45,423 bases of DNA, from assembly GCA_011192125.1 (NCBI GenBank), contig DUEL01000001.1, positions 76,759 through 122,181 of the forward strand, in the 5' to 3' direction. Of this stretch, positions 1-6,965 are shown one piece after another; position 1 is the stretch's first letter, and each line of letters starts with the position of its first letter. The DNA is from Thermoflexia bacterium (GTDB lineage: Bacteria > Chloroflexota > Anaerolineae > B4-G1 > DUEL01). The notes below the pieces were generated by a model. The model did not search any database. It saw only the letters and a program-made list of their open reading frames with translations, and was not told where the DNA came from. A program made the translations under genes and the position numbers.

Positions 1-1539
1 CGCATCCCGCACCTCCAGCACCGGTACCGGCTCCACCCGGCGGCCCCCGTTGGCGAAGGCCGCGTAGGCTCCGGTCAACTCCAGGAGCCGCACCTCCCCG
101 CCCCCCAGCGTCAGCGCCAGTCCGTGCTCCCCGCCAAAACTGGAAAGCCCCATGTCGCGGGCCAGCGCGACCATCTGGTCTACCCCTACCTCCTGGAGGA
201 CCCGCACGGCGGGCACGTTGTAGGAGCAGGCCAGCGCCTCCCGTGCCGAGACCGGGCCGTGGAAGCGGCGGTCGTAGTTCTCGGGGACGTAGGGGCGGCC
301 CTCCCGGGTGGGGAAGACGGTCCGCACGTCCAGCAGCACCGAGGCCGGGGTGAGGGGATGGTCGCGGTGGGGATCGAAAGCGGCGGCGTAGGTCACCGGC
401 TTGATAGCCGATCCCGGCTGGCGGAGGGCCAGCGCCGCGTTGACCGCCCCGTCGATGGTGGGGTCGAAGTAGTCGGGGCTGCCGACCATCGCCAGGATCT
501 CCCCCGTGCGGGGGTCCAGCGCCACCAGCGCCGCGTTGTTGACGTCGTGCAGGGGGCTCCCCTCCTCGACCCGGGCCAGCCGGTCCAGGTGGCGGCGGAT
601 CGCCGTTTCGGCGGTGTGTTGCAGGTCCAGGTCCAGGGTCGTGGTGACGACGAGCCCCTGGGTGTAGAGGGCCTCCAGGCCGAACCGATCCTCCAGCCAC
701 CCGCGGACGAACATCACGAAGTGGGGAGCCTCGATGGGGAAGGGGGTGCTGGCGAAGTGGAGCCGTTCCTGGGCTGCCAGCCGGGCCTGTTCCTCGGTGA
801 TGTACCCCTGGTCGACCATCAGATCGAGTACCACCCGCTGCCGTTCCCGCGCCGCCTCGGGGTCGGTCAGCGGATCGTAGGCAGCGGGGGCCTGGGGGAG
901 GCCGGCCAGCAGCGCGCACTCCGCCAGGTCCAACTCCGTCGCCCCCTTGCCGAAGTAGGTCCGCGCTGCCGCCTCGATGCCGTAGGCCAGGTTGCCGTAG
1001 TAGACCTCGTTCAGGTAGAGGGCCAGCACCTCGTCTTTGGAATAGGTGCGGGCGATGCGCCAGGCGAGGATCGTCTCGCGGAGCTTGCGGACCAGGGTGC
1101 GCTCCGCCCGTTCCTGGGGGGCGAGGAGGAGGTTGCGGGCCAACTGCTGGGTGATGGTCGATCCACCGGCCAACACCTCGCCGCCCCGCAGGTTGATCCA
1201 GACCGCCCGGAGGATGCCGATCGGGTCCACCCCCGGGTTGGTGTAGAAACTGGCGTCCTCCGTGGCGATGGTGGCCTGGCGGCAGTGAAGGGGGATCGCT
1301 TCCAACGGGATCGGCGTGTGGCGGCCGGCGTGGGGGTCGGCGATCTCGTACAGGAGCCTGCCGTGCCGGTCGAGGATGCGGGTGGAGACGGTGGTCTGAC
1401 GGGCGTAGAGGGTGTCCGGCGAAGGGAGGTCGGCCAGGAGGGTCCGATCGGCCCACCATCCCCCAAGCACCGCCGCCGACAGCAGGGCTACGGCGAGAAG
1501 AACGATTCCCTGCCTCTGAAATCTATGTCCCCTTCCCAT
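1..1539 (-). CDS. Penicillin-binding protein (GT51 transglycosylase + transpeptidase), PBP1C-like, C-terminus cut by window edge
   Basis: Bifunctional murein synthase: the GT51 domain polymerises lipid II and the transpeptidase domain cross-links peptides outside the membrane. About 513 codons are open to the left edge. One membrane segment lies near residues 12-31. The GT51 signature (EDASFYTNPGVDPIG) starts at about residue 94 with catalytic Glu94, followed by GGSTITQQLARNLL and the NEVYYGN block. The transpeptidase has the nucleophile in GSAIKP (Ser377, Lys380) and SYN at about 439-441. The KTG box and C-terminus lie outside the window. I chose ATG 1539 rather than ATG 1548 because a -10 box (TACAAT) overlaps the upstream ATG; 1539 would give a leaderless mRNA. 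PBP1C-like rather than PBP1A is a judgement from the compact GT-TP spacing. Confidence 0.93.
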   Translation of the reverse strand, partial: MGRGHRFQRQGIVLLAVALLSAAVLGGWWADRTLLADLPSPDTLYARQTTVSTRILDRHGRLLYEIADPHAGRHTPIPLEAIPLHCRQATIATEDASFYTNPGVDPIGILRAVWINLRGGEVLAGGSTITQQLARNLLLAPQERAERTLVRKLRETILAWRIARTYSKDEVLALYLNEVYYGNLAYGIEAAARTYFGKGATELDLAECALLAGLPQAPAAYDPLTDPEAARERQRVVLDLMVDQGYITEEQARLAAQERLHFASTPFPIEAPHFVMFVRGWLEDRFGLEALYTQGLVVTTTLDLDLQHTAETAIRRHLDRLARVEEGSPLHDVNNAALVALDPRTGEILAMVGSPDYFDPTIDGAVNAALALRQPGSAIKPVTYAAAFDPHRDHPLTPASVLLDVRTVFPTREGRPYVPENYDRRFHGPVSAREALACSYNVPAVRVLQEVGVDQMVALARDMGLSSFGGEHGLALTLGGGEVRLLELTGAYAAFANGGRRVEPVPVLEVRDA

Positions 1540-1546
1540 CAACCCC

Positions 1547-1575
1547 ATTGTACGGCGGGTGCGGGAAACCGGCAA
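1547..1575 (-). promoter_or_regulatory. Promoter for the penicillin-binding protein gene
   Basis: Minus strand: -35 TTGCCG (1575-1570), 17 bp spacer, -10 TACAAT (1552-1547). The ATG at 1539 lies 7 nt after the -10 box, so transcription would begin at or next to the start codon. No Shine-Dalgarno sequence is visible. Confidence 0.55.
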
Positions 1576-1586
1576 GGTGCTGTGAC

Positions 1587-1796
1587 CTGGGGTTTGGACA
1601 ATCGTTCGGACATAGCGGGAGACTCCGCCGTCCGGCGACTAGAAACCGCTGGCTCCCGAGCAGCAAAGCCCGGCCTTCGCCGGGCTTCCCCTGTCGAAGA
1701 GGGGAGGCGGGAGCCGCCGAAGGGCGGCTTCGCCTCCTTGTAGCCGCGGCTTTCGGCCGCCGGGAAGGGGGTGTCCGAACTCTTGTCCGAAGGTCA
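1587..1796. repeat. Dispersed ~135 bp repeat (copy A) bounded by imperfect terminal inverted repeats
   Basis: The minus strand of about 1632-1766 matches plus-strand 18571-18705. Both contain GGCGGCYGAAAGCCGCGGC, GGCGAAG, then CAGGGGAAGCCCGGCGAAGG and GGCTTTGC in the same order. The outer ends are inverted relative to each other: about 1587-1613 (TTTGGACAA, then GTTCGGACA) against about 1770-1796 (TGTCCGAAC, then TTGTCC), roughly 21 of 27 positions by eye. There is no internal ORF, so this could be a MITE-like or REP/BIME-like element. Confidence 0.6.
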
Positions 1797-1808
1797 GGCT
1801 GTGACGGG

Positions 1809-1873
1809 TAGAGACACAGAGGGCGCGGAGAGTTTTTAAATCTGAAGAGATAGACTCTGTATCTCTGCGGTGG
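1809..1873. repeat. CAGAG-type palindromic dispersed element, copy 1
   Basis: The left arm GAGACACAGAGGGCGCGGAG and right arm CTCTGTATCTCTGCGGTG are roughly complementary around an AT-rich centre. It belongs to a family with nine copies in this window. Confidence 0.65.
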
Positions 1874-1918
1874 GCGGACGGCGTAGGGTTTCCGTATGGA
1901 AAGCGTAGGTTTTCCGTC

Positions 1919-1946
1919 AAGACAGACTGGGGGGAAGTGGTATAAT
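1919..1946 (+). promoter_or_regulatory. Orphan promoter-like sequence upstream of a structured region
   Basis: AAGACA (1919-1924), 16 bp, then a perfect TATAAT (1941-1946). No ORF of convincing size follows; the next 200 bp are dominated by hairpins. It may drive a non-coding RNA. Confidence 0.35.
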
Positions 1947-1993
1947 TATGGTCGAGGCGTCGGGGGCGGTATCTCTTCTTCTCCTCCTTTGGT

Positions 1994-2034
1994 GAGAGCC
2001 GGGGTTAAGATTGGGCGGCACAACCCCGGCTCTC
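1994..2034 (+). other. Perfect 13-bp hairpin
   Basis: GAGAGCCGGGGTT (1994-2006) and its exact complement AACCCCGGCTCTC (2022-2034) surround a 15 nt loop. There is no U tract, so it is not a classical terminator. It lies about 45 bp downstream of the orphan promoter and could be the first stem of a small RNA. Confidence 0.5.
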
Positions 2035-2080
2035 CGCACGTTCTCGGCGGGCCTAGCACCGGCCTGAAGAAGCTGGTGCC

Positions 2081-2168
2081 AGGCCGATTCCCCGCCAGCC
2101 CCGCCTGTTTACGGCGGGGCGGGTAGGCCGATTTCCCGCCCGCCCCGCCCGTTTACGGCGGGGCGGAT
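2081..2168 (+). repeat. 44-bp tandem duplication, each unit a GC hairpin
   Basis: Units 2081-2124 and 2125-2168 both begin AGGCCGATT and contain CCCCGCC, a short spacer ending GTTTAC, and GGCGGGG; about 39 of 44 positions agree. Each unit can fold into a 7 bp or longer GC stem. Confidence 0.65.
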
Positions 2169-2211
2169 CAGGTGTGTCCGAACTTCTGTCCAAACCTCGG
2201 TTCCCCATTCG

Positions 2212-2240
2212 TTGTCTAACCTCCCTCCTTGTGGTATCAT
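2212..2240 (+). promoter_or_regulatory. mutY promoter
   Basis: TTGTCT (2212-2217), 17 bp, TATCAT (2235-2240). The mutY ATG at 2250 is 9 nt after the -10 box, so the transcript would be leaderless or nearly so. This rules out the upstream in-frame TTG at 2229. Confidence 0.6.
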
Positions 2241-2249
2241 CTTCCCTGT

Positions 2250-3350
2250 ATGGAAAGGAACCCCACTACAAGAGGGATCGCCGAACGCTTGCTGGCCTGG
2301 TTCGCTGCGCACGCCAGGGACCTCCCCTGGCGGCGTGATCGGACCCCCTATCGGGTGTGGGTTGCGGAGGTGATGCTCCAGCAGACGCGGGTGGAGACCG
2401 TCATCCCGTATTACGACCGCTTCTTGCAGCGCTTCCCCACGGTGGAGGCGCTGGTGGAGGCCTCCCTGGAGGAGGTGCTGAAGGTCTGGGAAGGATTGGG
2501 ATACTACGCCCGCGCCCGCAACCTGCACGCCGCCGCTCGGCGGGTGGTGGTGGAGTACGGGGGACAGTTGCCGCCTGCCTACGAGGCGCTGCGGGAACTT
2601 CCGGGGATGGGGCCTTACATCGCCGGGGCTGTCGCCTCCATCGCCTTCGGACGGCCGGTGGTGGCGTTGGACGGCAACGGTCGGCGGGTGCTGGCCCGCC
2701 TTTTCGCTGTAGAAGGGGATCCCCGCCGGACCGCTGTCCGGCGGCGGCTGGAGGCCCTCGCCCGCTCCTTGCTCCCGTCCGATCGGCCTGGCCCCTTCAA
2801 CGAAGCGCTGATGGAGTTGGGGGCCACCGTCTGCCTGCCGCGTGCCCCTCGGTGCGACCGGTGCCCGCTGGCGGGGGATTGCCGGGCGCGTCAGGCTGGC
2901 GCGGAGGCGCAGTATCCGACCCGGGCGGCGTCCCGGCCGGTTCCCCATTATCAGGTCGCGGCAGCGGTCCTCCTGCGAGAGGACGGCCGGGTGCTGGTCG
3001 CCCGGCGGCGGGAGGAAGACTTCCTGGGCGGGCTGTGGGAGTTCCCTGGGGGAAAGCAAGAGGATGGCGAGACGCTGCGGGAGTGCCTGGCCCGGGAGTT
3101 GAGGGAGGAACTGGGCATCGGAGTGGAGGTGGGAGAGCGGTTGCTCACCCTGGAGCACGCCTACACCCACTTCCGGATCACCCTGCACGCCTTCCGTTGC
3201 GCGCTCCGGGAGGGAGAGCCCCGTTGCCTGGAGTGCGCTGATCTCCGATGGGTGCTCCCCGCCGAGATGGACGCCCTGCCGATGTCCGTCGCCGACCGGC
3301 GGATCGCCCAGGCCGTGCAGATGTGGACCCGTGAAGGAGCGATCTCGTGA
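2250..3350 (+). CDS. mutY: A/G-specific adenine DNA glycosylase MutY
   Basis: Removes adenine mispaired with 8-oxoguanine in base-excision repair. The 366-residue protein has the family order: HhH-GPD glycosylase domain with catalytic Glu40 (EVMLQQT) and Asp141 (VALDGNG) after the helix-hairpin-helix LPGMGPYIAG. A [4Fe-4S] loop follows with Cys195, 202, 205 and 211 in the C-X6-C-X2-C-X5-C spacing, then a C-terminal Nudix-fold domain. Unlike many MutY proteins, the C-terminal domain keeps an apparently complete Nudix box at about 268-290 (G-X5-E-X7-REL-X-EE-X-G-I). The start is ATG 2250 because the promoter ends at 2240. It overlaps the next gene by 4 bp, so the two are probably co-transcribed. 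Confidence 0.95.
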   Translation: MERNPTTRGIAERLLAWFAAHARDLPWRRDRTPYRVWVAEVMLQQTRVETVIPYYDRFLQRFPTVEALVEASLEEVLKVWEGLGYYARARNLHAAARRVVVEYGGQLPPAYEALRELPGMGPYIAGAVASIAFGRPVVALDGNGRRVLARLFAVEGDPRRTAVRRRLEALARSLLPSDRPGPFNEALMELGATVCLPRAPRCDRCPLAGDCRARQAGAEAQYPTRAASRPVPHYQVAAAVLLREDGRVLVARRREEDFLGGLWEFPGGKQEDGETLRECLARELREELGIGVEVGERLLTLEHAYTHFRITLHAFRCALREGEPRCLECADLRWVLPAEMDALPMSVADRRIAQAVQMWTREGAIS

Positions 3351-4075
3351 GTAAGCCGAAACAGACCTCGCTATCCGACCTGCAGCAGGCGCAGGCCGAC
3401 CGGCCCGCCGTGCTGGCCTTGATCCCGGCCTGGAACGAGGCGGAGCGCATCGGCCCTATCGTCGAGGGGGCACGGGTCCACCTGCCCGTGCTGGTGGTGG
3501 ACGACGGCTCGGTGGACGAGACCAGCGAGGTAGCCCGTGCTGTGGGCGTTGCCGTGGTGCGTCACGCCCAGAACCAGGGGAAGGGAGCCGCGCTGAAGAC
3601 CGGCTTCGCCTGGGCCCTGGAGCACGGTTACGACGCCGTCCTCACCCTGGACGCCGACGGTCAGCACGACCCGGCGGAGATCCCGAAGTTCCTGGCGGCG
3701 TTCGAGGCGGGGGCAGGGGACCTGATCATCGGGGCGCGGGACTTCTCTCAGATGCCGTGGCCTCGCTGGTGGTCTCAGCCGCTGGGGTGCTGGCTTCTGT
3801 CCAAGGCACTGGGGGTACCGATCAAGGATAACCAGAGCGGCTATCGGTTACTCACCCGTCGTCTCCTGGAGCGGATGCGGCTGACCAGCACCGGGTTCGA
3901 GATGGAAGTGGAGATGATCGCTGAGGCGGTCCGGCTGGGGTTGCCCATCGCCTGGGTGCCGATCCGCACCATCTACGGCATCGGCAAGCCCAGTAACTTC
4001 CATCCTCTGTGGGACTCGGCGCGGTTTCTCCAGATGGTGTGGCGGATCTGGAGGGACCGTCGCCGCGGGTGGTGA
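3347..4075 (+). CDS. Family 2 glycosyltransferase (polyprenyl-phosphate sugar transferase-like)
   Basis: 242-residue GT-A glycosyltransferase. The nucleotide-sugar fold starts at about residue 23 with LIPAWNEAERIG, VVDDGSVDET and the metal-binding LDADGQHDP motif. It ends in a family-typical tail with no obvious membrane helices, so it resembles the soluble dolichyl/undecaprenyl-phosphate mannosyl- or glucosyltransferase group. Such enzymes charge a lipid carrier with a sugar for GT39/GT83-type enzymes, and one of those is encoded at 34502-36508; that link is inference. The GTG start overlaps the mutY stop (GTGA) and is preceded by GGAG. Confidence 0.85.
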   Translation: MSKPKQTSLSDLQQAQADRPAVLALIPAWNEAERIGPIVEGARVHLPVLVVDDGSVDETSEVARAVGVAVVRHAQNQGKGAALKTGFAWALEHGYDAVLTLDADGQHDPAEIPKFLAAFEAGAGDLIIGARDFSQMPWPRWWSQPLGCWLLSKALGVPIKDNQSGYRLLTRRLLERMRLTSTGFEMEVEMIAEAVRLGLPIAWVPIRTIYGIGKPSNFHPLWDSARFLQMVWRIWRDRRRGW

Positions 4076-4096
4076 GTGCGGAGAGAGGCCCGCGCC

Positions 4097-5275
4097 CTAC
4101 GGGAGGTAGGCGCGCGGGTTTTGCTGTATGCCGTTGTAGCGGATCTCGAAGTGGAGGTGCGGGCCGGTGGAGCGACCCGTGTTGCCGGAGGCGGCGATGA
4201 CCTGACCCCGCTCGACGGCCTGCCCCGCTGTGACGTAGATGTTGCTCAGGTGGGCGTAGTAAGTGGCGAAACCGTTGGCGTGGTCGATCACCACCAGGTA
4301 GCCGTACCCTACATCGGTCCATCCAGCGAAACTGATGAAGCCCGCGTCGGCCGCCCGCACCGCTGTACCCTCAGGCACCCCGATGTCGATGGCTCTGTGT
4401 CCGTACCAGTACCCCTGGGTGATGTAGCCCAGCACTGGCCACTGGAACAGGCCGGTCCCCCGGGCTCCCTCCGGAACAGGGCCGGTGTAACTGGTGACGA
4501 CCCGCGGCACGTAAGGCTTTTCGCCGCCAGGGACGATCAGTTTCATCCCAGGTTCGATGGCGAAATCGGGCGGTTCCAGGTCGTTGTACGGGCAGGAGGT
4601 GATCGCCTCTACATCCACCTTGTATTTCTCGGCGATGGACTCCAGGGTGTCCCCTTCCTGGACGGTGTGGTAAACGCCGTCGATGGGGAGAATCACCAGT
4701 TCCTGGCCGATCCGCAGGAGGTCCGGCGCATCCTCCACCGCTGGGTTGGCCCACATGATCGTGGTCGGCTCCAGCCCGAACCGTTCGGCGATGGACTGGA
4801 CCGTGTCGCCCAGTTGGACGGTGTAGGTGATGACCTCCAGACGGGGACGCTCGGGAATGGTCGTGTGGGGCTCCGCACGACGGCTCAACGGGGCCCAAAG
4901 GTCGGATTGGGATGGCTCGCCGTTGTGGGCCAGAACCTCCGCCAGGGCGGCTTCGGGGGACGGTGTAGCCTCTGGGCGGGCGAAGGTCTCCGGAGCCAAG
5001 GGGAGCGATTGGGCGGCGAGTACGGGCCAGTGGACGCTGCCCGCGACGAGGACCAGGTAGGCGATGGCGAAGACGGCGATGTGAGCGACGACGCGACTGA
5101 AAATGGGCCTCATCCCCCGCCAGTCCCCGCTCACCCGCCACGTCGTCACTGCAAGCCAGGCGAAGAAACGGGGCAGCGCGACCTCCAGCCGTCTCCGTAA
5201 CCAGCCCTTCTTTTTGGTCTTAGATTTTCCCGTTGTTCCCTGGGGAACAACGGGACGTTCTTTGTTCCCGTCCAA
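4097..5275 (-). CDS. Membrane-anchored LysM-LysM-M23 metallopeptidase (copy 1)
   Basis: 392 residues. A basic cytosolic N-terminus (1-60) precedes a membrane helix (about 64-85), a Pro/Ala linker, LysM 1 (about 151-197), LysM 2 (about 203-249) and an M23 LytM-type endopeptidase domain (about 283-390). Zinc ligands are visible as His293-X3-Asp297 and the HLH at 373-375, and YAHLS is present, so the enzyme should be active on peptidoglycan cross-links. TTG 5275 is the start: GGAG lies 6 nt upstream and a TATAAT promoter about 50 nt upstream. The protein is a paralogue of the next gene, with the same architecture and the same juxtamembrane pattern (RP-X-F-X-RV-X-AH). An unusual 26-bp palindrome lies inside codons 8-16. 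Confidence 0.9.
   Translation of the reverse strand: MDGNKERPVVPQGTTGKSKTKKKGWLRRRLEVALPRFFAWLAVTTWRVSGDWRGMRPIFSRVVAHIAVFAIAYLVLVAGSVHWPVLAAQSLPLAPETFARPEATPSPEAALAEVLAHNGEPSQSDLWAPLSRRAEPHTTIPERPRLEVITYTVQLGDTVQSIAERFGLEPTTIMWANPAVEDAPDLLRIGQELVILPIDGVYHTVQEGDTLESIAEKYKVDVEAITSCPYNDLEPPDFAIEPGMKLIVPGGEKPYVPRVVTSYTGPVPEGARGTGLFQWPVLGYITQGYWYGHRAIDIGVPEGTAVRAADAGFISFAGWTDVGYGYLVVIDHANGFATYYAHLSNIYVTAGQAVERGQVIAASGNTGRSTGPHLHFEIRYNGIQQNPRAYLP
5229..5254 (-). promoter_or_regulatory. Perfect 12-bp-arm inverted repeat just inside the M23 gene start
   Basis: CCCGTTGTTCCC and GGGAACAACGGG are separated by TG (5229-5254). A further GTTCCC arm occurs at about 5262-5268. On the mRNA this hairpin falls within the first 16 codons. 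It could be an operator or a translational hairpin; no regulator is identified. Confidence 0.4.
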
Positions 5276-5323
5276 TCTTGACTCCGTTCGCTCCTTTTGC
5301 CGTTCCCCGCCCTAGAGGGGCAT

Positions 5324-5352
5324 ATTATACACCCGATTGGCCGAAAGGCAAA
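5324..5352 (-). promoter_or_regulatory. Promoter of LysM/M23 copy 1
   Basis: Minus strand TTTGCC (5352-5347), 17 bp, perfect TATAAT (5329-5324). The predicted leader to TTG 5275 is about 40 nt and contains AGGAG and GGAG. Confidence 0.6.
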
Positions 5353-5359
5353 CGGACCG

Positions 5360-6532
5360 CTACGGAAGGTAATACAATGGATCCTGCGGAATGCCGTTAT
5401 ATCGGATTTCGAAATGCAGGTGCGGACCACTGGAGCGGCCGGTGGAGCCGCCTGCGCCGATGGCGGTCCCCTGGTAGACCGATTGGCCGCAGACGACCCA
5501 GATGGCGCTCAGGTGGGCGTAGTAGGTCTGGAAGCCGTTGCCGTGGTCGAGGACGATGAGGTAGCCGTACCCCCAGTCGTTCCAGCCGGCGTAGGCGACG
5601 ACGCCGTTGTCGGCGGCGTAGACAGGGTCGCCGGTCCGCAGGCCGATGTCGATCCCGGTGTGGGGTGGGTTACGGGGATCGTGGAAGGTCCAGCCGGAGA
5701 TACGCCGGCCATCGGTGGGCCAGACGAACCAGCCGTATCCTCGCAGTCCGATCGAGGGGAGGGCGCAGACCCCCGCGCCGGCCGCCGCGGCCCCCCGCAG
5801 GTTGCTGTATTTAGGTAGTTGCCAGACCAGGAACTCCCGCGTTCCACCGGGGATGACCAGTTTCATCCCCGGCTCCAGAGGTTGTCCCTCTTCCAGGTCG
5901 TTCCACTCGTTGTAGATCACCTCTGGGTCCACGTTGTACTTCTCGGCGATAGAGGCCACCGTCTCCCCCGCTTCGACGGTGTGGTAGACCCCGTTGACGG
6001 GGAGGATGTTGAGCACCATCCCCGGCCAGAGCAGATGGGGGTTGTCGTGGAGGACGTCGGAGTTGGCCCAGTAGATGGTGTGGGGGGTCAGGCCGAACAT
6101 CTGGGCGATACCGAAGACGGTGTCGCCCGGCTGGACGGTGTAGGTGATGACCGAGGTGCGGGGCCGATCCGGATAGGTGGTGTGGGGTTGGGCCAGTCGG
6201 CGCACTACCATCGGCGGCGCGGGTCGCCAGGCGATCTGTTGAGGGGGAGGGGTGGTAGCATCTCGTGTGGGTGGGGAGAGGACGGTGGTCCCGGCTCCTA
6301 ACGCTCTCTCCACCGGCTGTGTGCTGCCGAGCAGACATACGGCCAGGACCAGAGTGAGGATACTGACGTGGGCCGTCACGCGGGCGAAGAGCGGGCGGTA
6401 GACCTGCCAATCTATCCGCACCTGCCCGTTCAGGAGGCCGATCCAATTGAGAATCCCTGTCAAGAACCGTTCCCTCCGGAAGGGAGAGCGGCCCTTCCCT
6501 GATCGCGGGAGTTGAGATTCTGTTCTTTCCAT
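5360..6532 (-). CDS. Membrane-anchored LysM-LysM-M23 metallopeptidase (copy 2)
   Basis: 390 residues from ATG 6532; GTG 6568 in frame would add 12 residues and cannot be excluded. The layout matches copy 1: basic N-terminus, one membrane helix (about 55-70), low-complexity linker, two LysM repeats and an M23 peptidase. The M23 metal-binding residues are intact (H-T-G-I-D near 291-295, YAHLS, HLHFE near 371-375). It has an extra Ala/Gly segment between LysM 2 and the peptidase. The two genes are adjacent in the same orientation but each has its own promoter, which suggests an old tandem duplication with separate control. Predicted role: remodelling cell-wall peptides at the outer face of the membrane. 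Confidence 0.9.
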   Translation of the reverse strand: MERTESQLPRSGKGRSPFRRERFLTGILNWIGLLNGQVRIDWQVYRPLFARVTAHVSILTLVLAVCLLGSTQPVERALGAGTTVLSPPTRDATTPPPQQIAWRPAPPMVVRRLAQPHTTYPDRPRTSVITYTVQPGDTVFGIAQMFGLTPHTIYWANSDVLHDNPHLLWPGMVLNILPVNGVYHTVEAGETVASIAEKYNVDPEVIYNEWNDLEEGQPLEPGMKLVIPGGTREFLVWQLPKYSNLRGAAAAGAGVCALPSIGLRGYGWFVWPTDGRRISGWTFHDPRNPPHTGIDIGLRTGDPVYAADNGVVAYAGWNDWGYGYLIVLDHGNGFQTYYAHLSAIWVVCGQSVYQGTAIGAGGSTGRSSGPHLHFEIRYNGIPQDPLYYLP

Positions 6533-6587
6533 AGTTCGCCCGACCCGACCGCGGAAAGCCTCTCCCACTGGGACGGGTCGCGCTCAG

Positions 6588-6616
6588 ATTATACCACGGC
6601 GCAGAGGGGGCTGCAA
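6588..6616 (-). promoter_or_regulatory. Promoter of LysM/M23 copy 2
   Basis: Minus strand TTGCAG (6616-6611), 17 bp, TATAAT (6593-6588). The leader would be about 13 nt for GTG 6568 or about 49 nt for ATG 6532. Confidence 0.6.
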
Positions 6617-6634
6617 CGTCCTGGTCTTCCGGGG

Positions 6635-6668
6635 AATCTGTGACTGTTTGGTAGGTGCCCGGCGGCCC
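6635..6668 (-). repeat. Short dispersed motif shared with ~18700-18730
   Basis: The minus strand reads CCGGGCACCTACCAAACAGT followed by CACAGATTCC. Plus-strand 18700-18729 reads CCAGGCATTTGCCAAATTGT followed by CACAGATTCC. By eye roughly 24 of 31 positions agree. The rest of 6617-6819 shows no gene. Confidence 0.4.
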
Positions 6669-6819
6669 GAGTCGTATGTTAGGGACGCAGAGAGTGCAGT
6701 GGGGACTCCCTGCCTCGGCGGCGAATTTCAGACCCCGGATCGTTGACGCCGGCGTGCCAAACTGAAACAGACCGGTCTCCCGGGTTGGCGAGCGCTGGTT
6801 GAGCATCTCGCAGGAAGGC

Positions 6820-6847
6820 TTGACACTCTGAGCCAAATCTGTATAAT
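6820..6847 (+). promoter_or_regulatory. Promoter of the peptide-type ABC importer operon
   Basis: TTGACA (6820-6825), 16 bp, TATAAT (6842-6847): both boxes match consensus exactly, as expected for a highly expressed binding protein. It leaves a ~110 nt leader before ATG 6966. Confidence 0.75.
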
Positions 6848-6881
6848 CCGGCGTGAGGCTCCGTGTGTGTTCATCCTGCGG

Positions 6882-6950
6882 AAGGAGGTGATGTCCGGGA
6901 GAGAGGTGCGTTGGCGGAAAAAGCGGAATGTAGTTACCCCTAATCTGTGA
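6882..6950 (+). promoter_or_regulatory. Leader with a perfect anti-Shine-Dalgarno complement and a 19-codon upstream ORF
   Basis: AAGGAGGTGAT (6882-6892) would pair with 11 nt of the canonical 16S rRNA 3' tail. ATG 6891 opens a basic 19-codon ORF ending with TGA at 6948-6950, directly before the GAGGAGGAG ribosome site of the real gene. The spacing from SD to ATG 6891 is only 2 nt, so translation may be poor. It could be a leader peptide or a ribosome standby site. Confidence 0.35.
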
Positions 6951-6965
6951 GAGGAGGAGAGCACT

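Larger units (their letters stand above)
1549..2211. other. ~660 bp intergenic region without a recognisable gene, filled with repeats and hairpins
   Basis: No coding sequence with family resemblance was found on either strand. The region holds an inverted-repeat-bounded element (1587-1796), one copy of a dispersed palindromic element (1809-1873), a promoter-like sequence (1919-1946), a long hairpin (1994-2034) and a 44 bp tandem duplication (2081-2168). A third copy of the GTGTCCGAAC motif lies at about 2171-2198. Confidence 0.7.

Noticed and set aside
124..1743. 539-codon plus-strand open frame
   Set aside because: It is the antisense of the penicillin-binding protein gene; the translation is Gly/Val/Arg-rich with no family pattern, while the minus strand shows complete GT51 and transpeptidase motifs.
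1948..1995. 15-codon ORF right after the orphan TATAAT
   Set aside because: The ATG begins 2 nt after the -10 box, so it would be upstream of the transcription start.
2040..2104. SRP (4.5S) RNA or 6S RNA gene
   Set aside because: The conserved SRP apical loop sequence is absent, and the stem order does not give a 6S-like central bubble I can support.
4076..5200. 374-codon plus-strand frame
   Set aside because: Antisense of LysM/M23 copy 1, whose zinc-binding residues are clear on the minus strand.
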